Positions 1 through 7,264 are shown, numbered from the stretch's first letter. The stretch is 24,548 nt of DNA from Methanobacteriota archaeon (GCA_023402275.1 JAEXCH010000008.1:1-24548), one strand, 5' to 3'. Notes: generated by a model not told the origin, from the sequence alone. Translations and numbers: made by a program.

Positions 1-1
1 G

Positions 2-169
2 TTCGATGCAGCGGATGTACTCGGAAGGGCTGGGATCAACATAGATTACGGATACGCATACAGCGGAAAGGATTTTGAATCCCTGTTCGTAAGGGTAGAT
101 GATGCTGAGAAGGCCGTAAAGGTACTGACGGAAGCAGGGATAAGACTGATCAAGAGATCGGAGATCTGA
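2..169 (+). CDS. ACT-domain protein, C-terminal part (cut by window start)
   Basis: The open frame enters from the left edge and ends at TGA 167-169, giving 55 residues. It contains a motif AGINIDYGYAY followed by LFVRVDD, AEKAVKVL and EAGIRLI, which is the second half of an ACT (amino-acid-binding regulatory) fold. From memory, archaeal ACT proteins of this type often lie beside paaK-type ligase genes, and one follows here after the SelB-like gene. The N-terminus is outside the window, so its length and ligand are unknown. The next gene starts 2 bases after its stop, which suggests cotranscription. Confidence 0.75.
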   Translation, partial: FDAADVLGRAGINIDYGYAYSGKDFESLFVRVDDAEKAVKVLTEAGIRLIKRSEI

Positions 170-171
170 AC

Positions 172-1134
172 ATGGGCAACCTTAATGTTGCTGTTCTATG
201 CGCAAAGGACCTTGCCGATAAGATAGGCAAGAAGGGTACTGTCACGGATATGACCTTCTTTGAGATAAAGAGAGGGAATGATTCCGTGACGCTCATAGAA
301 CCGTCCAAATATCCTGAGAAACTATCATCGTTGTTCTATTCTTTGGGAATGTCGGAATTCGCAATACTTGTTGTTGATAAGATAGACTCATTCCTCGGGG
401 AATCCATTGTTATGACTGATACCTTCGGAATAGGTAAGGGTTGGATCATACTAAGGAACTTCATACAACCGGAACAGCTTGCCCCCTTGATCGCAGGAAC
501 ATCGCTTGAAGGATACACCTACATCGAAGAGGATCACGTTAAGATGAGAGAGGACCTCCTGGACCTGGCTCAGAATGAGGGCAGGAAAGCAGGGGACGGA
601 ACATGTGGTTCATGTCCTGTGGACAGCCATTTCAACGTGAAAGGGGTTGGAACAGTGGTTCTGGGATCAGTCATAGACGGACATTTCAGGAAACATGATA
701 AGATGCAGGTCCTCCCTCTGAAGAAGGAGATCGTCCTCAAATCCATACAGAAGCATGACATAGATGCTGATGATTGTGTCAAGGGGGACCATGTCGGATT
801 GGCATTGAGGGGAATAGATTCCGAGGACCTCGACAGGGGTTATGTACTCACTACCGACCCCTCCATTAAAATGACCAAGAACGTTTCCGGAAAAGCAACA
901 TTGGTGAAATATTGGCCTTCCGCATTGAAAGAGGGTATGGTGGTCCATATGGGACACTGGATGCAGATGGTCCCATGCAGGATAACATCGGTTTCCGACC
1001 AGGGGGATTTCCGTTCTCCGGATCTGAACATAGAACTGGATTCCGACATCATACACAAACCCGGTGACAAAGGTATAATGATGTACCTTGAGGGCGGGAA
1101 ACTGAGGATAGTCGGTTCGATAATACTTCAGTGA
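172..1134 (+). CDS. SelB-like elongation factor homologue with degenerate GTPase domain (aSelBL type)
   Basis: A 320-residue protein. Residues about 1-135 have the layout of a translation-factor G domain, but the nucleotide motifs are gone. NVAVLCAKDLADK stands where a P-loop GxxxxGK[ST] should be, LIEPSKYPEKL replaces the DxPGH motif, and ILRNFIQP replaces NKxD. The hydrophobic FAILVVDKID segment after the lost DxxG is still typical of the family. Residues about 150-222 match EF-Tu domain II (VKGVGTVVLGSVIDG, then KGDHVGLALRGI and RGYVL), and about 230-320 resemble domain III. This fits the archaeal SelB-like (aSelBL) family, which was once proposed, and later doubted, to be a pyrrolysine-specific elongation factor. 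GTP binding looks unlikely. The start ATG has GGAG at 160-163 and lies 2 bases after the ACT gene stop. Confidence 0.75.
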   Translation: MGNLNVAVLCAKDLADKIGKKGTVTDMTFFEIKRGNDSVTLIEPSKYPEKLSSLFYSLGMSEFAILVVDKIDSFLGESIVMTDTFGIGKGWIILRNFIQPEQLAPLIAGTSLEGYTYIEEDHVKMREDLLDLAQNEGRKAGDGTCGSCPVDSHFNVKGVGTVVLGSVIDGHFRKHDKMQVLPLKKEIVLKSIQKHDIDADDCVKGDHVGLALRGIDSEDLDRGYVLTTDPSIKMTKNVSGKATLVKYWPSALKEGMVVHMGHWMQMVPCRITSVSDQGDFRSPDLNIELDSDIIHKPGDKGIMMYLEGGKLRIVGSIILQ

Positions 1135-1148
1135 TCCGTCTTTCAGGT

Positions 1149-1158
1149 AAATATATAA
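1149..1158 (+). promoter_or_regulatory. TATA box for the paaK-like gene
   Basis: The sequence AAATATATAA lies in the 74-base gap between the SelB-like gene and the ligase gene. It is about 50 bases upstream of the ATG at 1209, so an archaeal start roughly 25 bases downstream would leave a 5' leader of about 25 bases. It was assigned by eye only. Confidence 0.55.
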
Positions 1159-1208
1159 GTAACCTCTACCTCACACCGTGACAACGAATAGCACGACCAA
1201 GTGATACC

Positions 1209-2510
1209 ATGACCTTCTGGAACAAAGAGATCGAGACAATGCCGCGTGCGGAGCTTGAGAAGCTTCAACTGAGCCTTCTGAGAAAACAGGTCCGCAACAT
1301 GTATGACTCATCTCCATTCATTCACGAGAGGATGAAAGCCTCCGGGATATTGCCTGAAGATATCACGGATCTCGAATCATTCAGAAAGATGCCGTTCATG
1401 GTCAAGTCCGACCTTAGGGACAATTACCCCGATCGTCTGTTCGTCAAACCGTATCAGGATCTGGTCAGGGTGCATGTCTCATCGGGTACCACAGGTAAAC
1501 CCACCATTGTAGGATACACGGAGAAGGACCTTGACGATTGGGCGGAATCCCTAGCAAGAGGCATGGTGTCATTCGGAATGACCGACAAGGATATGATGCA
1601 GAACTGCCACGGATACGGACTGTTCACAGGAGGGCTCGGGGTCCATTATGCCGCAGAGAAGATCGGTGCCACCGTTCTTCCGACGGGGACAGGCAACACG
1701 GACCGTCAGATACAGTTGATGAGGGACCTCCCTGTCACTGCCTTCGCCGGAACACCGTCATATCTTTTCCATATTGCCGATGTATGCGACAGTATGGGTG
1801 TTGATATGAGAAAGGATACAGGAATGAAACTCGCCATAGCCGGAGGAGAACCTTGGTCAGAGAGCATGAGGACTAAACTCCAGGCCCGTACAGGAATACG
1901 TGTTCACAATTGTTATGGGGCCAGTGAGTTCTATGGTCCGTCATTCCTGGAATGCGAGAAACAGAACGGGATACACGTTTGGGCAGACATATGCTACATG
2001 GAAGTGCTGGATAAGAACGGTGACCCATGTGCGGACGGCGAAAGAGGGGAATTGGTCGTTACTATGCTCCAGAAGGAAGCATTCCCAGTGATAAGATACA
2101 GGATCGGGGACATCTCCGCCCTTGACTGGGAACCATGCGAATGCGGAAGGACCCACCCCCGTTTGATGAGGATATCTGGAAGGACCGACGACATGCTTGT
2201 TGTGAGAGGGATCAATGTGTTCCCATCGCAGATAGAGAGCGTCATCGGAGAGATACCATACCTCAGTACATTCTACCATATCACTCTGGAGAACGCTAAC
2301 TACATGGATGATATGGTCGTAGAGGTGGAACTCAACGAATCATCGCTAACAGACGATATGGTGGAGTTGGGAAGAATGGCGAGACATGTAGAGGAGAGGC
2401 TGAAGAGCGTCCTGAACATCAAGACCAACGTCAGACTTGTGCTGCCGGGGACCCTGAAGAGATTCGAGGGCAAGGCACAGCATGTCACAGATAACCGCAG
2501 TTACGATTGA
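1209..2510 (+). CDS. paaK: Phenylacetate-CoA ligase family protein (PaaK-like)
   Basis: A 433-residue adenylate-forming enzyme of normal PaaK length. The phosphate-binding motif SSGTTGKPT is at residues 91-99, the central motif NCYGASEFYGP near 235, and the C-terminal signature GRTDDMLVVRGINVFPSQ near 328, preceded by the PaaK-type CECGR element. Family members activate aryl-acetates with ATP and CoA in the cytoplasm. In methanogens a common idea is aryl acid salvage for aromatic amino acid synthesis together with indolepyruvate oxidoreductase, and the ACT-domain gene upstream fits that. The substrate cannot be read from the sequence. The gene has its own TATA box at 1149. Its last 10 bases overlap the end of the convergent flavoprotein gene. 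Confidence 0.85.
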   Translation: MTFWNKEIETMPRAELEKLQLSLLRKQVRNMYDSSPFIHERMKASGILPEDITDLESFRKMPFMVKSDLRDNYPDRLFVKPYQDLVRVHVSSGTTGKPTIVGYTEKDLDDWAESLARGMVSFGMTDKDMMQNCHGYGLFTGGLGVHYAAEKIGATVLPTGTGNTDRQIQLMRDLPVTAFAGTPSYLFHIADVCDSMGVDMRKDTGMKLAIAGGEPWSESMRTKLQARTGIRVHNCYGASEFYGPSFLECEKQNGIHVWADICYMEVLDKNGDPCADGERGELVVTMLQKEAFPVIRYRIGDISALDWEPCECGRTHPRLMRISGRTDDMLVVRGINVFPSQIESVIGEIPYLSTFYHITLENANYMDDMVVEVELNESSLTDDMVELGRMARHVEERLKSVLNIKTNVRLVLPGTLKRFEGKAQHVTDNRSYD

Positions 2511-3058
2511 TCGAGAACTGCGATAACATCATCGATCTGATCATCGTATTCGCCCATGGATATCTTATCCTTATCGGCGAATTCCGCTCTTACATCTCCC
2601 AGATAATCAATGGAGAAGAACTCACAGAACTCCTTCATTCCATTAACGGCGAAATCCGCCACTTCCTTCTCTGCACCCATTGTCAGGAGGAGGATCATCT
2701 TCTTACCGGCCATCTCATTATACTTGAAATCACTTGATTGGCACAGGCAATGAAGTCTGTTCAAGAATGCCAGTGTACAAGGGGTCATCTGCCACATGTA
2801 TATCGGACTTGCAAGGATTATCAGATCGGACCCTATGAACATGTCATAAAGGGATGACATATCGTCCTTCACAGTACAGTGCGATACAAGAACGTTCTTT
2901 TGACATGCACCGCAGTTCGTACATCCCTTTATGTCCATTTCGAATATGGAGATTGTATCGATATCGACCTTGTCTTCGATCCTATCGTTGAATATTCTTA
3001 CAAGTTCGGATGTGTTTCCGTTCTTGCGCGGGGACCCATTGATCAACATTGCCTTCAT
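2501..3058 (-). CDS. Flavodoxin-fold NAD(P)H-dependent reductase, iron-sulfur flavoprotein-like
   Basis: A 185-residue protein when read from the ATG at 3058. It begins MKAMLINGSPRKNGNT, the FMN phosphate-binding loop of the NADPH-dependent FMN reductase family. The frame is also open upstream to an ATG at 3118 (205 residues), but that would overlap pylD and add residues ahead of the fold. Cysteines 46, 49, 52 and 61 form CX2CX2CX8C, close to the compact cluster motif of archaeal iron-sulfur flavoproteins, so a 4Fe-4S cluster is likely. SPIYMWQMT near residue 95 is the usual second flavin contact. The gene lies 34 bases after pylD on the same strand and is probably cotranscribed with the pyl genes, but nothing shows a role in pyrrolysine metabolism. 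The stop is TAA, and it converges with the paaK-like gene. Confidence 0.7.
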   Translation of the reverse strand: MKAMLINGSPRKNGNTSELVRIFNDRIEDKVDIDTISIFEMDIKGCTNCGACQKNVLVSHCTVKDDMSSLYDMFIGSDLIILASPIYMWQMTPCTLAFLNRLHCLCQSSDFKYNEMAGKKMILLLTMGAEKEVADFAVNGMKEFCEFFSIDYLGDVRAEFADKDKISMGEYDDQIDDVIAVLDQS

Positions 3059-3092
3059 GTCATATTCCAGAACATCTCTGTATATATCTGTT

Positions 3093-3908
3093 TCAGATAG
3101 TTCTGGAGAACGAAGCACATTGTATTGCCATTACCGCAGTGCCTATGTCCAACGGATCGTGGATTATCGCTTTGGCCCTCCTCTCCCCTTCCTCATCGAA
3201 TGGATAAGGTATTCCCGGGGACGATATGATCGAACCTTCTTTGATACACCTTCCGTCTATCATGGCTGGAGCGGCATTGAATACCAACATGTGCTCGGAC
3301 AAAGCCGAACAGATATCTGTGGCCATTTTTGAGCCTGTGCTGATCGATAATGATCGTGCTTTTTCAATATCGACATCGTATACGGTCACGTTAGCACCTA
3401 TCGAGGTCATCAGTTCAGCTGCAATGCTCCCGACCCTTCCTGCGCCGAGGACAAGCACATCCTTTCCTTCAAGACCATCTGCAGCACCTTTCAATGCAGA
3501 TACATAGCCAGCGGCCGTAGAGAATGAATTGTTGGAGAACTCTCCGTTCGTGGTATTAAGAGCTATGAACTGGACATCGTCCGCCATGAATATCATCTCT
3601 GCACCATCATACAATGCCTCGGTTATTCCTGTTACATCTGCCGCATCTGTCACGAATGCATCCATACCGAGTTTCCTTACTATCTCTGTGACCGATTCTG
3701 AGAATTTCTTTATTATCCCAAGACCCGAAGTTATCGGTACCACTCCTACCTTGAGATCCTTGAGATCTAGCATGTCCGGTGTTAGACCTATGGCATCGCA
3801 TGCCAACTCCAAAGTGCTCATTCCGGTGAGGGACATCAACATCTCATTCGTACCATCCAGAGAAACGATTATGTCCTTTACCATATCGTCTGTGAGTCTT
3901 GTCATCAT
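3093..3908 (-). CDS. pylD: Pyrrolysine synthase PylD (3-methylornithyl-lysine dehydrogenase)
   Basis: A 271-residue protein of normal PylD length. PylD oxidises 3-methyl-D-ornithyl-N6-lysine to the aldehyde, which cyclises to pyrrolysine; this is the last synthesis step and is NAD-dependent. The Rossmann nucleotide loop is visible as VLVLGAGRVGS at residues 151-161, and the N-terminal helical part holds LGIIKKF and TDAADVTG segments typical of the family. The start overlaps the pylC stop in an ATGA arrangement, indicating translational coupling. A second ATG directly follows the first, so the start may be one codon later. Gene order and family features agree, which makes the call firm. Confidence 0.93.
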   Translation of the reverse strand: MMTRLTDDMVKDIIVSLDGTNEMLMSLTGMSTLELACDAIGLTPDMLDLKDLKVGVVPITSGLGIIKKFSESVTEIVRKLGMDAFVTDAADVTGITEALYDGAEMIFMADDVQFIALNTTNGEFSNNSFSTAAGYVSALKGAADGLEGKDVLVLGAGRVGSIAAELMTSIGANVTVYDVDIEKARSLSISTGSKMATDICSALSEHMLVFNAAPAMIDGRCIKEGSIISSPGIPYPFDEEGERRAKAIIHDPLDIGTAVMAIQCASFSRTI

Positions 3909-5068
3909 ATCATCCTTGGTGATCTGTCTATGTACTCATCAAGACCGCATTCATCCATTACTTCCCGTATGAATTGTTTTCTTCTCTCGAGTACATCAGA
4001 GGGACTTTTTCCCTTGGTCATTATCGTGGCTCTCCACTCGTTCTTGTTTGGATCATAATCGGTTATGGCCTCATCGGCACCAAAGAATCTGTCATCGAAT
4101 CTTGGATCCCTTATCCTTCCGAATTCCTTCTCCCCGCATGTCATTAGATTCCCGTCTCGGATCAAATAGTGCTCATATGCAGAGCATTCGTTCCTGCTGA
4201 CCTTTGATGTTTCCTTGCCCAACGCAGAGAATACCATCTCTTCAAGAAGATTGACATCAGTTGCGGCCCAGACCGCAGCGGGGGTCTGACTGGGAATGCG
4301 GGCATCTATCTCAAGTACCCTGAGACCTTTTTTTGTGTATATGGCTTCGACATCCATCAGTGCTTTCAGATCGATTCCGCTGGCAATGTCCTCTCCGATC
4401 CTTTTGAAGATATAGTCATATTCCTTTGGGATCACATTGGGTTCGCAAAGGACCATCTTGCAGTCATAATTGTCATTCAGTATCACCTCTGTCGTGAAGT
4501 ATGATCTGGAATCCTTTCCATCACCGATCACCTCTATCGATACGCTCTTCCCTGACACGAACTCTTGGATAATGGGCACATCATTCAGATCCTTGACCTC
4601 TGATATCGCCTTTTCCAATTCCATCTCGTTGTTGACGGCGGAAACCCCTACGCTGCCGCTTTGAGAGGACGGTTTCACAATTGCGGGATAACCGCATTCC
4701 GGCCAAGGTATTGGAAGAGGGACATCCAGTTCACGCATTATCTCATTGGACCTTTCCTTTGATGATGATATCCTGTATGAATCCATATCGAAAAGGAAAG
4801 GGATCTCTGATCCCTTCATCATTCTATCGAGAGCTATCAGAGCATCCATTTCCTCGAATGCAGGAAGAACGACATCACAATCCTGAAGGGCCTCCAATGT
4901 TCTGGATCCGCCTTCGGATATATCGAAGACCTCATAGGAATCTGCCAATGATATTGCAGGTGCATCCTCCTTCCTATCTATCACCAGGGTCTCGAACCCC
5001 GCTTTCTTTGAAAGGAATACAGCCTCCATTCCCTGAAGTGCACCGCCGATTATGCCTATCCTCATCAT
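3905..5068 (-). CDS. pylC: 3-methylornithine--L-lysine ligase PylC
   Basis: A 387-residue ATP-grasp enzyme that joins 3-methyl-D-ornithine to the side-chain amine of lysine using ATP, the second step of pyrrolysine synthesis. The N-terminus IGIIGGALQGMEAVFLSKKAGF is the Rossmann-like start shared by PylC. The ATP-binding segment is YPAIVKPSSQSGSVGV near residues 128-143. The metal-binding end of the grasp fold is seen in VLEIDARIPSQTP near 271. The gene overlaps the pylB stop and the pylD start by 4 bases each (ATGA), so pylBCD appears to be one tightly coupled unit. Confidence 0.93.
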   Translation of the reverse strand: MMRIGIIGGALQGMEAVFLSKKAGFETLVIDRKEDAPAISLADSYEVFDISEGGSRTLEALQDCDVVLPAFEEMDALIALDRMMKGSEIPFLFDMDSYRISSSKERSNEIMRELDVPLPIPWPECGYPAIVKPSSQSGSVGVSAVNNEMELEKAISEVKDLNDVPIIQEFVSGKSVSIEVIGDGKDSRSYFTTEVILNDNYDCKMVLCEPNVIPKEYDYIFKRIGEDIASGIDLKALMDVEAIYTKKGLRVLEIDARIPSQTPAAVWAATDVNLLEEMVFSALGKETSKVSRNECSAYEHYLIRDGNLMTCGEKEFGRIRDPRFDDRFFGADEAITDYDPNKNEWRATIMTKGKSPSDVLERRKQFIREVMDECGLDEYIDRSPRMI

Positions 5069-6114
5069 ATCTTCCTTTTCATATCGTTAAGGAGGCTGAC
5101 ATACTCTGTATTGGTGGCCACTCTCCTGCCCATCTCATCCAGCAATTCCATTACGTGATGAACGGACCTGTTGCCATTCTCTATATCGAGTTCATGCTGG
5201 GCCACACCTGCCAAGTTCTTATTTGGTGGGACAATGGATGTTATCACATTAGCTCCTGCATCCAACCTTGTCTTCAGACCTGCTATACCTTCCACATCAA
5301 GGGTAGCGGGGATCAGTTTGTCGGGATACAGCAGCCTCATGACCGCGATCGATATCAGTTCATCAATGGTCTTTGTGGGCTCCATGTTCTCCATAGGGGT
5401 TCCCTTTTGAGGAACGAACGTCATAGCTCTGACCTGCTGGCATCCAAGCTCCCCCATCCTGAATATAGCTTCTGCCCTGTCCTTCATCGTTTCTCCGAGA
5501 CCGACCATTATGCCATCCTCTGTCAGTAGTCCCGATCCCCTTGCCCACACCCTCTGATCGATCCTGTAGTCAAAGTCCTGTTCCAACCTGAGTTTTGCGA
5601 ATAGCTCTCTGTTGTATGTCTCCTGATAACATGCGAACCAGTCTGCCCCCGCGTCTCTGAACTTCGGGAATATATCCTTGGGCATAGCACCGGGGGATAC
5701 CATTATCGAGATGTCTATCTCATTCCTTACCCTCTCGACTATGTTCAGGAACTCCTTGTATCCATCCGCCCTCATTACTGGATCCTCACCCATGGTCAGA
5801 TCGACAAGGTTTATTCCGGCATCTTTCAGACTTCCTGATAGCGCCAATACCTCATCCTCGTTCTTCCTGTAACGGTCTAGCTCGTTCGTCCTTCTGAAGT
5901 AACAGAACGCGCAGTTGTTCCTGCAATATGTGGAAAAGTAAACGAATCCGTAGATGAACACCTTGTCGCCGAATCTACTGTCCCTTACGGACCTTGCTGC
6001 CGAGAATAGATCGGAGATATCTTTCTCACCTTTCACCGAGAGGAGTTCGACCACATCATCGACGGTCGCATTGTTATTCCCCTTTACCCTCTCAATCGTA
6101 TCTATGATACTCAA
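5065..6114 (-). CDS. pylB: Methylornithine synthase PylB (radical SAM)
   Basis: A 349-residue radical SAM enzyme that converts lysine to (2R,3R)-3-methylornithine, the first step of pyrrolysine synthesis. The cluster motif is C64-RNN-C68-AF-C71 in STYCRNNCAFCYFRR, the CX3CX2C that holds the SAM-bound 4Fe-4S cluster. Other family marks are LTMGEDP, MVSPGAMP and FVPQKGTPM. The start codon is TTG at 6114; no ATG fits the expected N-terminus, and an AAGGTG ribosome binding site lies about 5 bases upstream, overlapping the pylS stop. The gene begins 10 bases after pylS and its stop overlaps the pylC start. Confidence 0.93.
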   Translation of the reverse strand: MSIIDTIERVKGNNNATVDDVVELLSVKGEKDISDLFSAARSVRDSRFGDKVFIYGFVYFSTYCRNNCAFCYFRRTNELDRYRKNEDEVLALSGSLKDAGINLVDLTMGEDPVMRADGYKEFLNIVERVRNEIDISIMVSPGAMPKDIFPKFRDAGADWFACYQETYNRELFAKLRLEQDFDYRIDQRVWARGSGLLTEDGIMVGLGETMKDRAEAIFRMGELGCQQVRAMTFVPQKGTPMENMEPTKTIDELISIAVMRLLYPDKLIPATLDVEGIAGLKTRLDAGANVITSIVPPNKNLAGVAQHELDIENGNRSVHHVMELLDEMGRRVATNTEYVSLLNDMKRKI

Positions 6115-6124
6115 TTGTACACCT

Positions 6125-6949
6125 TCAGTTTATCTTGGCACCGTTAAGATAGCTCAGGCTCCTTCCTGTCTTCTTTACGCTGCCTTTCTCATTCATTAGC
6201 ATAAGTAATCTTTCCAATCCGAACCCGACACCGCTCCACGGCTCATGGACATCATGTGCCGGATCGAGGATATGCGGACCTACGGCCCCGGAGGATACTT
6301 CGGTATCCCCTATCATTACATCGAGCGTTTCTTTGTAAACGTCGGATTCTTCCCTTGATAGGGTGTACTCCAGACCTGTCACCTTCATGACGTCATCAAT
6401 GTATTCTTTCAAGGCTTCCGTAGCATCCCTGTCCGGACCCATCTCCACAAGATTCAGCATTGTGAACTCCTCGAGGTGAGCACCGCTGTGAGATTCCTTC
6501 CTGAAACAGGAACCTATCTCGAATATCTTCACCGGCCCGTCGGTGTGGTCCCTCAGTTTCCTCATCACGTAGTAGAGATTCGGCGCGAGCATAGGGCGCA
6601 AGCATCTCTTCTTATCGATGAAGAACACCTGTTTGTACAAAGGATGGTCAGGTGTGATGGTCATCTTCTCCAATGCTGCCGCGGAGATTATGGATGGTGT
6701 TCTGACCTCTATGAATCCTTTCGATATCAGAACCTTGGAGATATCTGATTCCAGTTGTGTAAGATAGTGTCTTGAGGGCTTTTCTATCATACCCTTTATG
6801 GATCTCTCGTTCATCGATACAAGATCGGACATTAATTTTGAGAACGCTTTGTCTCTATCTTCAGAACTTTCAAATGTTGAGGAATCTCGGGGATCATCCC
6901 CGAATTCCCTTAATTTCTGTATCTGTGAGTCAGTGAAACCTACATTGAT
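6125..6949 (-). CDS. pylS: Pyrrolysyl-tRNA synthetase PylS, short form, probable AUC start
   Basis: The class II synthetase that charges tRNA-Pyl. The first ATG (6832) would give 235 residues, but the frame stays open upstream. From the ATC at 6947-6949 the 40 extra residues align gap-free, by memory, with the start of Methanomethylophilus alvus PylRS (275 residues): FTDSQIQKLREFG here against YTDAQIQRLREYG, and RDKAFSK against RDAAFSK, with ATC exactly where alvus has Met1. No ATG, GTG or TTG exists in frame in that stretch. With this start the active-site residues Y126, M129, N166 and V168 fall at the alvus numbers. Motif 2 is LRPMLAPNLYYVM and motif 3 is GFGLERLL. A GGTGGTGATG ribosome-binding-like run precedes the ATC. 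No N-terminal PylSn domain is present. Total 274 residues. The gene lies 22 bases after tRNA-Pyl. Confidence 0.88.
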   Translation of the reverse strand: MNVGFTDSQIQKLREFGDDPRDSSTFESSEDRDKAFSKLMSDLVSMNERSIKGMIEKPSRHYLTQLESDISKVLISKGFIEVRTPSIISAAALEKMTITPDHPLYKQVFFIDKKRCLRPMLAPNLYYVMRKLRDHTDGPVKIFEIGSCFRKESHSGAHLEEFTMLNLVEMGPDRDATEALKEYIDDVMKVTGLEYTLSREESDVYKETLDVMIGDTEVSSGAVGPHILDPAHDVHEPWSGVGFGLERLLMLMNEKGSVKKTGRSLSYLNGAKIN

Positions 6950-6971
6950 ATCATCACCACCGACATTATAA

Positions 6972-7041
6972 TGGCGAGAGACCGGGGAATCGAACCCCGC
7001 TAGTTCGGCTTTAGAGGCCTACCGGTCCCAGACCGTCCCCC
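6972..7041 (-). tRNA. pylT: tRNA-Pyl (anticodon CUA)
   Basis: A 70-base tRNA including an encoded CCA (6972-6974). The acceptor GGGGGAC pairs with GTCTCTC using two G-U pairs; the discriminator is G. The D stem GGTC/GACC directly abuts the acceptor stem with no linker and closes a loop of only 3 bases. The anticodon CTA is at 7012-7014. The anticodon stem is interrupted: GGC/GCC next to the loop, then an unpaired A against GA, then GT/AC. The variable region is 3 bases. The T stem CGGGG/CCCCG holds the loop TTCGATT. These traits agree with the reported odd tRNA-Pyl of Methanomassiliicoccales. It leads the pyl operon. Confidence 0.95.
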
Positions 7042-7077
7042 GTTCCATCAACTATGCAATTGGGTTAATGTTGAATC

Positions 7078-7087
7078 TAATATAATA
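7078..7087 (-). promoter_or_regulatory. TATA box for pylT-pylSBCD
   Basis: Read on the minus strand, TATTATATTA lies 37 bases upstream of the tRNA-Pyl 5' end, with a purine-rich GGAG just upstream at the position of a BRE. Transcription would start about 10-15 bases before the tRNA. The short spacing between the tRNA and pylS suggests that tRNA and mRNA come from the same transcript. Confidence 0.6.
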
Positions 7088-7159
7088 CTCCTATGAATAT
7101 CTGGGTTTATTGATCGATTCGGTATGGACCTGAAACAAAATAATAAGAATATGTTGGTC

Positions 7160-7264
7160 CCTGTCCGCCTCATCTAATCGATAAGGAGGAGGAGTAGAAC
7201 GCCCGTTGGCGGACAGGTTCCTCGGTTGATTGTCAAACGAGGTTGATCCTCTACGGGGAGGATC
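7160..7264. ncRNA. Candidate structured RNA: three adjacent perfect stems
   Basis: Three stems follow one another, separated by only 2 bases each. Stem 1 pairs CCTGTCCGCC (7160-7169) with GGCGGACAGG (7208-7217) over a 38-base loop. Stem 2 pairs CCTCG (7220-7224) with CGAGG (7238-7242), with an inner TTGA/TCAA. Stem 3 pairs GATCCTC (7245-7251) with GAGGATC (7258-7264), with ACGG at its tip. No convincing ORF covers the block, and it is GC-rich within very AT-rich DNA. On the minus strand there is a TATA-like run at 7322-7332 and a T-rich tail at 7133-7150; on the plus strand there is a TATA-like AAAATAATAAG before it. The strand is therefore undecided. It matches no RNA family that I recognise. 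Confidence 0.45.

Noticed and set aside
336..1070. Minus-strand frames opposite the SelB-like gene (60-129 codons)
   Set aside because: They are antisense shadows of a well-supported coding frame, with no domain features of their own.
6125..6832. PylS starting at the ATG at 6832 (235 residues)
   Set aside because: It would drop 39 residues that match the N-terminus of short PylRS enzymes and would break the exact numbering of the active site. It is kept only as the fallback.
6945..6972. ATG codons in the tRNA-pylS gap as the pylS start
   Set aside because: They are in another frame; one of them (ATG TAG) runs into TAG at once, and even with read-through the frame stops within about a dozen codons, so they would need a frameshift.
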